Shown here: positions 25,059-36,928 of the stretch, piece by piece
Position numbering within the stretch: the first letter of the stretch is position 1
Layout: every line of letters starts with the position of its first letter
Assembly: GCA_947650365.1 (NCBI GenBank)
Contig: OX393553.1
Coordinates: 38,233,947-38,297,946 of the forward strand
Length of the DNA: 64,000 nt
DNA from: Chamaelirium japonicum
Taxonomy: Eukaryota; Streptophyta; Magnoliopsida; Liliales; Melanthiaceae
Direction of reading: 5' to 3'
Program-made: the position numbers and the translations under genes
The notes under the pieces: model-generated
Seen by the model: the letters and a program-made list of their open reading frames with translations, nothing else
What the model was told of the DNA's origin: nothing
Database searches by the model: none

Positions 25059-25530
25059 AGGGATGCCAATTTTGGACACGACACGAAATTAGCGGGTCTG
25101 GGTGTCGATTAAACGGGTTCGGGCCTTAAATGGGTCGACACGACAAACACGTTTAATAAATGGGTCGGGTCCGGGTTTAGGGTCTAGACACGAAAGACCC
25201 GGTTAAAATTAAACGGTTCATGTCGGGTCGGGTCAGGTCTACCCGCAATCCGATACGGTAGTATATAAGCTAATACTTTAGTATCAAGTACATACTATGT
25301 CGGCTAATACTATAGTTTTGTTTCCAGCGGGTCTTATCAAGTCGAGACGGGTCAACTGATCGAATAGACCCTTGTGGTAAACGGGTCTTATTAGGTCTAC
25401 CCGTTTATAGGCGGGTCGGGTATGGGTTTAGGGACTAAACACGATTAGTTAAACGGGTTGGGTCCGAGTATAGGGGTTTTGGACACGACCCTAAACTAGA
25501 CACGACCTGAAACAATCCACTGCCACCCCT
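25059..25530. mobile_element. 472-bp MITE with 10-bp target duplication
   Basis: The ends are AGGGATGCCA on the left and, as reverse complement, AGGGGTGGCA on the right: short imperfect terminal inverted repeats. The element is flanked by the perfect direct repeat AACTGCACCT at 25,049-25,058 and 25,531-25,540. The interior is rich in ACGGGTCGGGT and GGACACGAC motifs with no open frame. A 9-10 bp duplication would fit Mutator-like transposition, but the terminal repeats are too short to assign the superfamily firmly. Confidence 0.75.
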
Positions 25531-25540
25531 AACTGCACCT

Positions 25541-26235
25541 CGAGGTCCTATTTATCGAACCAATATGTTTGGACAAGGAATTGGGGTGATAGCAGCAGCG
25601 ACTAGTGGTCACGCCCGAGAGAAATAAAAGAGAGAGAAAGAAAGAGGAGCAAAAATATGCCCAATAAATAGTAAAAATATGCCCAATAAATAAACTCGCA
25701 TTAACCAATTTAATTAAACAATATATCTATCAATTGTATTGTCATAAACAGTAATAAGATACAAAAGTGTTTGAGTTTATAAAAATTGGATCATACCGAT
25801 GTGTCCGGAAAAATCCAAATAGCCAAAATTTATATTTGGATCATTTAGATCCGGTCTAGATCGAGTCCACGATCACATAACTAAAATTGATGATCCATAT
25901 TAATCATGCATTAATTTATTTAAATTAATAAGATCAAACTGTACCGATGAGTCCGGAATAACCCAAACACTCAAGAACCATATATGGATCTTTGAAAACG
26001 GATCTATATCGGACTTGAGATCACAATATAAATTTAAACGGTCCAGATTAAATCATACATTATATAAAATGAATTTATAAGATTGGACCATACCGATGTG
26101 CCGGAACGGTCCAAATAGTCAAGATTCATACTTGGATCGATAAGATAGGGCCAAGATCATGTCCACAAATAAAGAACTAAATCTGACGATCTAGATTAAA
26201 TTATACATTAAGTAGATGTGAATACATATAAAACT
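25541..26235. repeat. ~150-bp tandem repeat, three copies
   Basis: ACCGATGTGTCCGGAA and variants recur near 25,797, 25,942 and 26,093, each followed by an A-rich block with CAAATAGTCAAGATTCAT- and TTGGATC-like words. The family is unrelated in sequence to the 152-bp satellite. The block from 25,963 onwards is repeated at 58,036 onwards. Confidence 0.7.
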
Positions 26236-27229
<994 letters not shown>

Positions 27230-27255
27230 ATTGATCGATTGAGGGTTTGAAGTGG

Positions 27256-28041
27256 ATGAGTTTCTCGGAGGCCGATCGGCCACGCAAGGCGGCACGGTAC
27301 AACTTCTCGACGCAATTCGAGCTCCCATCATGGGGCACCACCCGATTCCACGGCCGCACCGTCCGCACCTCTGAACCCCCTCCGCCCCCTCCGCCCCCTC
27401 GTCCCCCTAGCCCGACTCTCGTGTTTTCCGTACGCTACCCCAACCACGGCGAGGAGGAGGCCGCACCACCTGCCACCCCCGGTCCCGCCACGGAGGGCAC
27501 CGCCTGCACCTCTGAACCCCCTCCTCCCCTTCTCAAGAGGTTCGTGCGTCGATTCCACAACCCCGGCCACGGCAAGGAGGTGGCCGCACCACCTGCCTCC
27601 CCTCTCGCCCCCGCCCCGGAGGAGCACCGGAATCTGACCGACACTCCGGATATCAAGAAGGAGGCAAAACTCGGAGGCAACTCGGCGGCCCTTCCAGAGG
27701 GTCAACGGAATCTCAGGAGGAAGAGATCAGCGAGGCCGGAAGTGGGTGATCGGAAAGAGGTGGCCGGGCCGAGGTCTGCTCCCTTGCCACCGGTGCCTGT
27801 GCCCTACAACTCGATGTACCTGCGGTCCAGAGGCAATGTGAAGGCATCGGGGTTCTCTATGGCGCTGACGAGGGCGGAAATAGAGGAGGATCTGTACGCC
27901 TTTACGGGGTCCAAGCCGCCTCGCTATCCCAAGCGGAGGCCCAAGGTCATCCAGGAAAAGCTCGATGCCATCTTCCCCGGTCTCTCGTTGCCCGGCAACA
28001 CCGCCCTCGATCGGTGCAGATCATTGATGGGATCAAATTAA
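27256..28041 (+). CDS. DUF1639 family protein, copy 1
   Basis: Single-exon frame of 261 residues from the ATG at 27,256; a TTG three codons upstream is not a credible plant start. The first ~40 residues are basic and aromatic (ARYNFSTQFELPSWG). The middle is proline- and charge-rich with PPPPPPP runs. The C-terminal part, about residues 185-250, carries the family signature: YNSMYLRSRG, then FSMALTRAEIEEDLYAFTG, KPPRYPKRRPKVIQEKLD and IFPGLSL. DUF1639 proteins are plant-specific and of unknown biochemical function. The CT-rich leader directly precedes the frame. The gene is duplicated at 59,291-60,076 with only three residue differences noticed. It looks intact and is the best host gene in the window. 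Confidence 0.85.
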   Translation: MSFSEADRPRKAARYNFSTQFELPSWGTTRFHGRTVRTSEPPPPPPPPRPPSPTLVFSVRYPNHGEEEAAPPATPGPATEGTACTSEPPPPLLKRFVRRFHNPGHGKEVAAPPASPLAPAPEEHRNLTDTPDIKKEAKLGGNSAALPEGQRNLRRKRSARPEVGDRKEVAGPRSAPLPPVPVPYNSMYLRSRGNVKASGFSMALTRAEIEEDLYAFTGSKPPRYPKRRPKVIQEKLDAIFPGLSLPGNTALDRCRSLMGSN

Positions 28042-28199
28042 AGGATGATCAAATTGTTTCATTCTGTGTTTGTTTGATTATGAAGTTGTGATCCAGGATT
28101 TGTTGTGTTTCAGATTTAATTCTTGTTTATTGTCTTATTTCAATTCAATTCAATTCTTTAATTTGGAGAGTATATGCATGCATGCATGTACGTGCATGG

Positions 28200-28318
<119 letters not shown>

Positions 28319-28459
28319 ACGTGTGTGGCCATGGTCTCCTCCCTCTGTATGTGTATATGTGGTGTGAGGGTAAGTGTGTTGAATGAATGCATGTACGTTG
28401 ATGATATATGATGGTACTTCTTTCTTCTTTTTTTTTTTTTTCTTGCGGAGTTTTTTTTT

Positions 28460-29130
28460 TTGGTAACCTAAGGACTTTGAAATGCTGTTTGTACGGGGGG
28501 AGTCGGTGAAAACTCAAGTTAAGGGGATACTTTTAAACCTAAGGATTTTAAAAATACTGTGGATAGAATTATCCTCCATAGCATTTCAAATTTTTTTAGA
28601 AATGCCAACGAACCACGTCAAGAGTCGAACAGGGAACCTCTAGTCCAAAATGGGAGAGAGCCCGTTGGTATGTATGATGGTAATGGGAGTCTATATGTGC
28701 GGGTGTTCAAGCAAGGGCCTTTCAGCTAGCACGAGTGGTGCGAGCATGTGCGTGTAAGTGCGACCACCTCTGACCCGATGAGCCTTTGACCTTATGACAC
28801 CAAGATCCACCGTAACCTTCGGCCGCTCAGCAACTACCAGTCTCTTGACCTTTCTGTAGACTTTTCCTCTTGAGGTGCAAATCCGAGATGCTGTGCGAAT
28901 AGCCCGATACCTCGAACTCTAGAATTCGAGTGCAACATGGATTTCTATGGGAGTTAGTGTGAGCGCATATGTGCTTAGGACAATACATACCCTACTCCAT
29001 CTTTCTAGTTCTTTACCTAAGATAAAATAAGGAATTGGAACCGAGGCGTACGTGGCTTCGCTCTCGGATGAATTAGTAATAAACCTTTCCAAAATTGAAC
29101 CTGACAGAACTGATAGATTGAGGTGTGACA
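28460..29130. repeat. Dispersed repeat fragments downstream of the gene
   Basis: 28,467-28,610 shares CTAAGGACTTTGAAATGCTG and the GCATTTCAAATTTTTT stretch with repeats at 14,100-14,300 and 24,800-24,870. 28,610-29,130 matches 60,690-61,150 in the second block (GCACGAGTGGTG, GAGCATGTGCGTGTAAGTGC, AACTACCAGTCT). I do not recognise this family. No convincing frame was found. Confidence 0.5.
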
Positions 29131-29870
29131 TTGCCCCTCAAATGAACTGGACGCCGGTGCATATACAAGAACTATTTATACGGTTTGGTAAAGTACTACC
29201 CCGCCTAAGGTAAGTTCCACCAGAATCACATCACTTACACACACCCGGGCTAAACAAATTATAAATTTTTATAATAAATAGAATTATGTTTCTTTACTAA
29301 AGTATTATGATGGAATTATTGATGCATTCTGACCATCTGATGTATGATAGAATTGTGCATAGACTGAGTTGATACGTACTGTTATGCAGACTTATCTTCC
29401 ATCTCAGGTTCTAATAACAAGTTTAAATATCGTTGTTTCTTTTAAAAGTAATTATGGTTTGTTTAATGTGATGGTTTTGGACTTACAAAATTGCAAGATT
29501 TCTAAGGTATTTTATTCTTGCAAAATGTCTTAGGTTGAAATGAAGAAGCAGATAACCAGAGGAAAAGCTTGGAGCAAGAGTTTTACTTCATATGGCCAAA
29601 GAATCTTCGTGATTATTATTCTTTCTTGTTGTAAATACACATTGTATAAATGGAGGTGTAAATTCAGATGTTGCAACAACTATAGAACACTAGCCTTGCT
29701 TTCTATTGGCTTACCTCTATGTATAAAATTTAATTTTTATTTTTTCTCCTCTTTTCCAAAATCCCCAATCACAGTCCGTAGTTTGGGCAGTTCAGATGGC
29801 TTTCCAGGGCAACACGAGATGCAAGGTGTGATAGAGGAATTGAAAATAAAAGGAAGATTACAATCAGGAG
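29131..29870. other. No gene recognised
   Basis: AT-rich sequence shared with the second block (61,170-61,910). It contains short frames without conserved motifs. I see nothing that can be named. Confidence 0.5.
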
Positions 29871-30480
29871 CTAAGCCCTAGTAAGAAAGTCTTCAATCTT
29901 GGTATAATATGGATTGCACGAAGATAAATCAATGAACAGATCCTGTCGTAAACCCCCTCCGGTCTGATGGCTTGGTTCTGGAAGATCCTCCTGTTCCACT
30001 CCAACCAATCGCGATAGCCGTCGAGTCATATGATATCTGCTTTGATACATCTCGTTCGCTACGGTCCCCAAAGGGAGGCCAGGGAGGTTGAATGGAAGGA
30101 TACATGTAATCTTGAGCGGAATTTGTCCCATATTTCCTTCGCAAATCTAAAATGGATCAAAAGATGATCGATAATCTCATCTGCCAGTCCACAGAGGGGA
30201 CAAAAGAAGTCTGTAATGCTCGAATGGTTCAGCTTGATAAGGCTTATCTTCATGAGAATTTTTGCCTTAGTGGTTAAAAACATGAATATCCTTGCCTTCA
30301 TGGGACATTTAGCCTTCCATATAGGCATATATGTTTCTCCCAAGACTAGATCATCCTCTGAAGTTAATCAATCGATAGAGGGAAGTCACCGAAAATTGAC
30401 CATTAGGAGCCCATCTCTTTGGAGAAGATCTTGGAAAATGATTCTCCCTTTCTCCTCCCTTCAAGCCCTTTTACCATGGT
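29871..30480 (-). pseudogene. LINE ORF2 C-terminal relic (zf-RVT), copy 1
   Basis: The minus strand encodes a degraded non-LTR retrotransposon C-terminus. A WAPNGQFSVTSLYRLI-like stretch near 30,400 is followed by IWKAKCPMKARIFMF, then FCPLCGLADEIIDHLLIHF (the C-x2-C ... H-x4-H of the zf-RVT domain) at about 30,130-30,210. Frames are broken and neither end is preserved. The duplicate at 61,913-62,475 has an additional internal deletion. It is not functional. Confidence 0.8.
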
Positions 30481-31611
30481 ATGATTCTTTAGGCTTCCCT
30501 TGCTTCCCTTAATTTGTTCCCTCTTTCTCTCGCATTTTTTATTCAATTTTATTACCCCTCAAAAAAATAAAAAGAATATGCTATCTAGGTAATTGTCCGG
30601 TCACCTTAAAATGAATGTGAGAAGGCAAAAAAAAAATTTAAGGTAATAAATAATATTCACTATCAGTCAAAAGTTACAACCTCAGGGGTGGAGAAACATC
30701 TAATATGCCTCCCATAGTCAAACCAAAAATAAAATTGCTGATTTCGCACAAAACACTACAGAAATCAGCACATTACACTAAGAGCTCCCCCTATTGTCAA
30801 GCCCAAAAATAATGTTGCTGATTTATGTATAGAAAGTAAAAAAACTCGTAGTAGAGTTGTTAACGAGTTTACGAGAGGCCCAATGAAGAAGAGAATCATG
30901 AAGAAATTCACATGTAGAAGATAGTCCCATTTGATATACAAATCACCAATCAACATATATTCTCTGGTTGCTATATATTAATCCTGAGGAGGAACTCTAG
31001 GCTTCTAATCTTAATGTTTTCTCCCAGCCATGTACCTTAGGTTACCTTCGCTCAAAGAAAAAATTCTAGCAAACAGAAAAATGCAAAAAAGGGGGTTTCT
31101 TTTCTAATTTATCTTTATTTAATATTTGATTTAGGATGAGGGTAGAAATAGGGATTTTTTTTGTTTGACCCCTTGACAGAAGTACACTGAAATATGAGTC
31201 ATAGATCAGGACAATTCAGGGTCCAAATAGTTATAGAGCTTTAATCATATTTTTAATATGCCCAATAAGCTAGCTCCCACCGCGAACCAACCCTATTGCT
31301 AAGGGCAATCTATGTCAGTCTTTTGCATGCCACAGCACGTCTCTGCCGTCCTCATCCCTCCTCCCTCAGTCCCTCTTACTCCGTCTTCTTTTTCCTCCTC
31401 CATCTAAAACAATGATTATTATTGGAGTCTGATCCCCTCTGCATCTCAGTCGTCATTAATGGAGGCCGAGTGCTCCTACAGTCCATTTGACCTACAAAGG
31501 CCAAGTGATCAATGGTGGCCGAGTACCACTATGGTGCACTCGGTCCGAATGGGTTGTAGAAGTACTTAGCTAGAAATGGCCTGCTATAGGAGGAGGAGGA
31601 ACGAGCACGAA
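30481..31611. other. No gene recognised
   Basis: AT-rich sequence with CT-rich patches, matching 62,476-63,474 in the second block. No motif or long frame supports a gene. Confidence 0.5.
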
Positions 31612-31637
31612 GGGGGGGGGGGGGGGGGGGGGGGGGG
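31612..31637. repeat. Poly-G tract, 26 bases
   Basis: An uninterrupted run of 26 G lies just beyond the end of the duplicated block. It could form a G-quadruplex, or its length may be imprecise in the assembly. Confidence 0.85.
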
Positions 31638-31689
31638 TAGGGATCTGGTTGATCTAAAGATACCAAACCAATTAGTTGTAAGTCATTCT

Positions 31690-32300
31690 TCAATTGGAAG
31701 ATGAATCATGATACCTTTATAGAGAGATCTAAATGTAGATTGGTTGCTAAAGACTTCACTTAAAGAAAGGTGTTGATTTCATGAACACCCTCTCCTGCAT
31801 CAAGAATGCTACAAGTCAAGCTAGCCTTAATCACCATTGCCTCCATCTATAAAATGGTAATCCACTAATTGGATGTAAACAATTTTGAATGGATCAAGAT
31901 TGGCCGAGGAGATTCACATACATCAGTTGGAAGGATTTGTATTTGCAAGATCATAGAAGTAACTTTATAGGCTAAATGTAGCTCATAAACTATGGTCTCG
32001 CTAAGTTGATGCTTTCTTATGGCTTTATCGTAAGATAAAATGACAACTTTTTGTACACTAAATCTATATGGAGAGAGGAATACCATTATATGGTTACTTG
32101 TGGATGATATGTTGATTATGGGAAATGATGATTGTATGACAAACAAGGCCATTTTTTATTGAGACTCTTTATGAAGTATATTGGATATTCTTATATGATT
32201 CTTGGGATCAAAATCATGAGAAGAGAAAATGACCTTATCCCGATCCAATCTCATTTTATTGATAATTGAAGATCTTTAAAAAGTTTAACAACTTTTTATG
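31690..32300 (+). pseudogene. Ty1/copia reverse transcriptase relic
   Basis: Frames broken by many stops still give the order of copia RT motifs. KCRLVAKDFT is seen near 31,735, LALITIASIYKMVIH near 31,820 and LDVNNFEW soon after. WLLVDDMLIMGNDD (the YVDDM-type catalytic segment) lies near 32,095, and ILGIKIMRREN follows near 32,195. No LTR or integrase is attached here. A copia-type LTR and primer site at 55,033-55,284 belong to a separate fragment. Old, non-functional remnant. Confidence 0.8.
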
Positions 32301-33160
32301 TCCTTCCTAGTAGAACTCTAATTATATGAGGAGTTAATCTACATGTAATCTGATTATTAGCTCTATATTAGCATCATTATGACCGATATTAACAGTACAT
32401 CAATTTTTTTTGGCATATCCTATTAAATACCATAACAAGGTTACAAAATATATATATGAAGCTAAGGTTCCACTGATAGGTGTGCTGATTCCCGACGCTT
32501 GAATACGTTGGGTATAAAAAAAAAGGGGGGGGGGGGGGGGATGTTTGACATAAGTCCTTTTTGAGAGATGACTTTTAGTTGTAGGACAAGTTAATTTTGA
32601 AATATACCTCAAGTCCCTCGATCCCACCGAATATATGCTTTTTCTGAAGACGACTGTACAATCTTTCTGAAACAAATTTATACTCTTTCTGAAGACAAAT
32701 GTATACTTTAGGGACCTTATAGCTAATATAGCAAATTATTGCTCCTGCGGCTAATATTGCAAAATTGTAAAGGACCTATACCTAATTTGCTAGAAAAAAA
32801 AGAGCCAAAATTATGATTATGCGACACACTTTCTTATTCAAAAATATTTAAATTAGTATTAATAAAAGTTAAGCAATGCATGATTCAATTATATTCTACC
32901 CACAACAACATGATTTTGTTAATATTTTTTTTCTTGAAGTGTGTATTTTAATGGTGGTTTAAATTTTAGCCTCAATGTCCATTGGTTTGTCTATTGTAAT
33001 TTAAATTCCATGCAATTTGTGAATCGTGACGCTAGTATATCCCAATGTTTTATTTATACACTTCAATTATTACTTGTATAATAAACATATATTTAATTTG
33101 TGTCTATTCACAAGGAATATAAATACATCTTTAAGAGGCAAACATATTCTATTGACTTAA
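32301..33160. other. AT-rich sequence with a G16 tract
   Basis: A run of 16 G lies at 32,525-32,540 after an A-run. The rest is AT-rich without a recognisable gene. GACTTAA at 33,154-33,160 is the left target duplication of the LINE that follows. Confidence 0.5.
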
Positions 33161-33986
33161 CATTCTGGAAGGGCATTGCGAAGATTTGCTCGATCTATCG
33201 ATGCGGAAATAGACTTCGAGCTGGGAACAGATAGAAGATCAGATTTTGGAATGACATATAGTTAGGAGAACTCCCCCTTCGTACAATCTTCACCCAGCTG
33301 TTCGACTTGGTTCCTTCAAAGATGACAACTGTTAGATCTCAAGCCCTTGTCCGAGGCTCTAACACGACTTGGCGGTCACATCTGGATGGTCCTTTCCCGA
33401 CAGAACTGATTCCACAGCTAGGCGACCTATTGAACATTCTACAATCGATCTCTCTCACGGTTGAACCGGACACTGCAGGGTGCAGGTGGATGGCGAACGA
33501 CAACTTCACGGTAGCCTCCTTCTACAAGTTCATAAACTTCGGGGGGATTCTTTGCCCAATTGCAATGAGGATTTGGAAGACCAAATGTCCTCTCAAAGCT
33601 AGAATCTTTATGAGATTAGCTATGCGAGATAAGATTCTCACGAAGATCAACCTCCTCAAGCGGAACCATCCAGCGATTTCGGATACCCTTTGTCCACTTT
33701 GCGGGCAGGCGGATGAGACGCCAGATCACCTGCTAATTCGTTGTCAATACTCGAGGTGCATATGAACTTCCTTTAGGTCGAAGCTCCGAATCAGGTATCA
33801 CCTTACGTCTTTGACTTCCCTTTGGGGCGCCTGGCAGAGCAAACGAGTCAATTCGGATTTAAGAGGTGGTTGGGATATTGTGGGTACATCGATTTGCTGG
33901 GGCCTTTGGCTGGAACATAACAGGAGGATTTTCCAAGGCAGAACTCAGACATCGAAGCGTTTAATGGGTGACATTAACTCGATGAT
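33161..33986 (+). mobile_element. 5'-truncated LINE, left half
   Basis: A non-LTR retrotransposon C-terminal region on the plus strand. It contains RWMANDNFTVASFYKFI, IWKTKCPLKARIFMRL, ILTKINLLKRNHPAISD, LCPLCGQADETPDHLL (zf-RVT) and, after a frame break at about 33,765, GTSICWGLWLEHNRRIFQG. The reading frame runs into the composite element at 33,986 and resumes at 54,548. A 7-bp direct repeat GACTTAA flanks the whole LINE at 33,154-33,160 and 54,777-54,783. The copy is a 5'-truncated insertion with no RT or endonuclease left. Confidence 0.85.
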
Positions 33987-35013
33987 TGATGCGATCTAAA
34001 CTAATCCTAAATTAAGGGTTTAATTTGATCTAAATTATAACTCGCAAGTGCACGAATCGCTTGTAGGAGCGGTACGTATTACGAGGTCGATCCCACAGGG
34101 ATTGCTAATGAGGAGGCGATCTAATCTATGATTATTAACTATTTAACCTAAATTACTTAATGAGCAATGTTGTTGAGTTGATTTTATGAGATTGTGATAG
34201 AAAATAGTAACTAAGCAATATTAAAGCATGCAATTAACTAAGGTAATGCGGTGCGTGGAAGTACGAATATGGATGGGATAATAAGGCGGTCGAATCCACC
34301 GCTAGATCATCGTAGATGCTATGTTTAAATTATGATGTTCTACTTTAGGCGAGTAGCATGCGGGAAACAAATCCCGTGCTTCCTCGAGATGCGATCGTTA
34401 AAGCTTTAAATATATGTATCTAATATTGGATTCAACTCAAGCATGGGTAATAAAACGAAGCATCAAACATCTAGGTTAAGCACAACGGATCAAAGCAGAT
34501 GAGCAGAGCATCCGTTGTGCTTAACCTAGATATTTGATGCTTCGTTTTATTACCCATGCTTGAGTTGAATCCAATATTAGATACATATATTTAAAGCTTT
34601 AACGATCGCATCTCGAGGAAGCACGGGATTTGTTTCCCGCATGCTACTCGCCTAAAGTAGAACATCATAATTTAAACATAGCATCTACGATGATCTAGCG
34701 GTGGATTCGACCGCCTTATTATCCCATCCATATTCGTACTTCCACGCACCGCATTACCTTAGTTAATTGCATGCTTTAATATTGCTTAGTTACTATTTTC
34801 TATCACAATCTCATAAAATCAACTCAACAACATTGCTCATTAAGTAATTTAGGTTAAATAGTTAATAATCATAGATTAGATTGCCTCCTCATTAGCAATC
34901 CCTGTGGGATCGACCTCGTAATACGTACCGCTCCTACAAGCGATTCGTGCACTTGCGAGTTATAATTTAGATCAAATTAAACCCTTAATTTAGGATTAGT
35001 TTAGATCGCATCA
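33987..35013. repeat. 1,027-bp palindromic U5 at the left end
   Basis: The left arm 33,987-34,490 and right arm 34,510-35,013 are both 504 bp and reverse complements, with at least two mismatches noticed. The 19-base centre is CAAAGCAGATGAGCAGAGC. The right arm is the U5 of the plus-strand element and ends GATCGCATCA directly before its primer site. The left arm is the same U5 copied back to the terminus. In the unfolded LTR at 52,085-52,140 the homologous site already has CGGAT, 19 bases, ATCCG. The palindrome centre therefore coincides with a natural small hairpin. The expected upstream U3 of a 5' LTR is absent here. Confidence 0.92.
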
Positions 35014-35019
35014 AGTTTT

Positions 35020-35037
35020 TGGCGCCGTTGCCGGGGA
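35020..35037 (+). other. Primer binding site of autonomous element
   Basis: TGGCGCCGTTGCCGGGGA follows the U5 end after AGTTTT. This is the usual tRNA-Asp-type primer site of Athila elements. Confidence 0.9.
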
Positions 35038-35194
35038 TTGCAACGGAGCTTTCGAATTTAGGTTATTTCATATTTGCCTTATCTAGTTTAATTAGCTTAG
35101 TTATTATTCTTTATTTCTAAAAAAAAAAAAAAAAACAAAACAAAAAAAAAAAAAAAACAAAAAAACAAAACAAAAACTTCTTTTCGAGCGGTGT

Positions 35195-36928
35195 ATGTCC
35201 ACGTGGACTCGCGTGAACGGCCGCTTAGTTCGAAACGAATCATTAGAAATTCCTCTCACCTTTGTGGGTAACGTCTCCATCTTTAATACAATGGCGAATG
35301 GAAACCCCCCTCAAGCGATGACCTTGAAGGAGTACATGTACCCTACTCGGTCCACTCAACCTTCTAGCATCACGCTTCCAGCCGCTACGGCTCACTTCGA
35401 AATTAAATCCGGCATGATACAAATGCTACCGGTCTTCCGTGGCATGGCCAATGAAAACCCGTACCAACACGTTAGGGAGTTCGAAGATATCTGCGGTACA
35501 ATGAAATTTAATCAAGTGACTGATGACTCTCTCAAACTTAGGTTATTCCCATTCTCCCTGAAAGAAAAAGCCAAAGCTTGGCTAATTTCGATACAACCGG
35601 GAACCTTTACGACTTGGAAGAGTCTAGCTGAAGCATTCTATAAGAAATTCTATTCCAAGCAGAAGACTGCTATTGTACGTCAATCTCTCAACATGTTTCA
35701 TCAATTAGAGGGAGAGACTTTCTACACGTACTTCGAAAGATTCAAGGATCTTCTACTTGAATGCCCTCATCATGGGTTTGAAAAAATTCGACTGATCCAG
35801 ATCCTCTACGAAGGTCTCAACTATACAACTAAGACTATGGTAGAATCTCTCTGTAATGGAGGATTTACCGAGAAGACTGTCGATGAAGCCTGGAATTATT
35901 TCGAAGAAATGGCAGAGAATACATTAGAATGGGAGCCAGTTAGTGTTGACCCTAAGAAACCCATTGCTACTAGCAAGGGAGGTCTTTATAAAGTCGAATC
36001 TAGTTTTGAGAATGATGCCAAAATGACTGCACTAATACGAAGACTCGAAGCCTTAGAAGTAAATAAGGAGGCGAACACTACTGCGTCTGAACCTACTAGA
36101 TTTAAGGAATCCCCCATCTGTGTCTTGTGTGATGGAACCGACCATCTGGTCGAGGATTGCCCTGGTTTACCAGTGGTGAAAGCTGAGCAAGCAAATGTGC
36201 TTGATACTTTCCGTAAGTTCAACCAAGGTAATAATCCCTATAGTCAAACCTATAATCCTGGTTGGCGAAACCATCCAAACCTTGCTTGGAAGCCACCACA
36301 AGGGTATGGAGGAGCATCATCTTTTCAAGGTCCTAACCAATACTCCTCCTCTAATCAACAATATCGAACCAATAACCAGTTCAATCAAGAGAACCAAATT
36401 ACTGCGGCACCACAAGCACCTCCCTACATCCCTCCTAATCAAAGAAAGCCATCTGTAGAAGATATGCTCCAACAAATTATACAGAAACAGGAGCAATCTG
36501 ACAAGGTCAATCAACTCGCAATAGCTAAATTAGAAACTCAATTCGAACAACTTGCAGCGTCAGTAGGAGGACGAGAAAAAGGCCAATTTCCAAGCCAAAC
36601 AATTCCTAATCCGAAAGGACAAAGCTATGGCCAAAACTCGTCGATAGGTCAGTTTGAAGTTGGAACTAGCTCTAGGGAACCCCATAAGGAAGTCCAAGCA
36701 ATCCATACCTTACGATCTGGCAAGGAAGTGGACAATCAAGTTCAAAATCCTGATGAAGACCAAACCAATATTGAAACTTCGAATGAAAGCCATAGTCAAC
36801 CTGCTCAAGAGGATACGACAACTCAAAAAGATAAAGAACATGTCATTGAATCTTGCACAAGATCTTATGTACCAAAAGCTCCATTCCCACAACGCCTGCT
36901 AGCTAATAAAAAATCTAATCAAAATTAG
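35195..36928 (+). CDS. gag polyprotein of Athila-type element
   Basis: Open frame of 577 residues from ATG at 35,195; a second possible start is the ATG at 35,291 (MANGNPP). Residues ~48-58 are MTLKEYMYPTR, a motif that reappears in the non-autonomous partner. Capsid-like retrotransposon gag domain at about residues 85-225 (ENPYQHVREFEDI, AWLISIQPGTFTTW, YKKFYSKQKTA, LEGETFYTYFERFKDLL). A zinc knuckle C-x2-C-x4-H-x4-C (CVLCDGTDHLVEDC) begins at residue 309. A Q/N/P-rich segment follows, then a charged tail. The frame ends in TAG at 36,926 and the pol frame continues in the same phase directly afterwards. The TAG is therefore either a read-through stop or a disabling mutation. It would form the particle that could package both RNAs. 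Confidence 0.9.
   Translation: MSTWTRVNGRLVRNESLEIPLTFVGNVSIFNTMANGNPPQAMTLKEYMYPTRSTQPSSITLPAATAHFEIKSGMIQMLPVFRGMANENPYQHVREFEDICGTMKFNQVTDDSLKLRLFPFSLKEKAKAWLISIQPGTFTTWKSLAEAFYKKFYSKQKTAIVRQSLNMFHQLEGETFYTYFERFKDLLLECPHHGFEKIRLIQILYEGLNYTTKTMVESLCNGGFTEKTVDEAWNYFEEMAENTLEWEPVSVDPKKPIATSKGGLYKVESSFENDAKMTALIRRLEALEVNKEANTTASEPTRFKESPICVLCDGTDHLVEDCPGLPVVKAEQANVLDTFRKFNQGNNPYSQTYNPGWRNHPNLAWKPPQGYGGASSFQGPNQYSSSNQQYRTNNQFNQENQITAAPQAPPYIPPNQRKPSVEDMLQQIIQKQEQSDKVNQLAIAKLETQFEQLAASVGGREKGQFPSQTIPNPKGQSYGQNSSIGQFEVGTSSREPHKEVQAIHTLRSGKEVDNQVQNPDEDQTNIETSNESHSQPAQEDTTTQKDKEHVIESCTRSYVPKAPFPQRLLANKKSNQN

Noticed and set aside
28600-28700. tRNA-derived SINE suggested by a GTTCGACTC-like B box on the minus strand
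   Set aside because: No A box at the proper distance, no tail and no target duplication.
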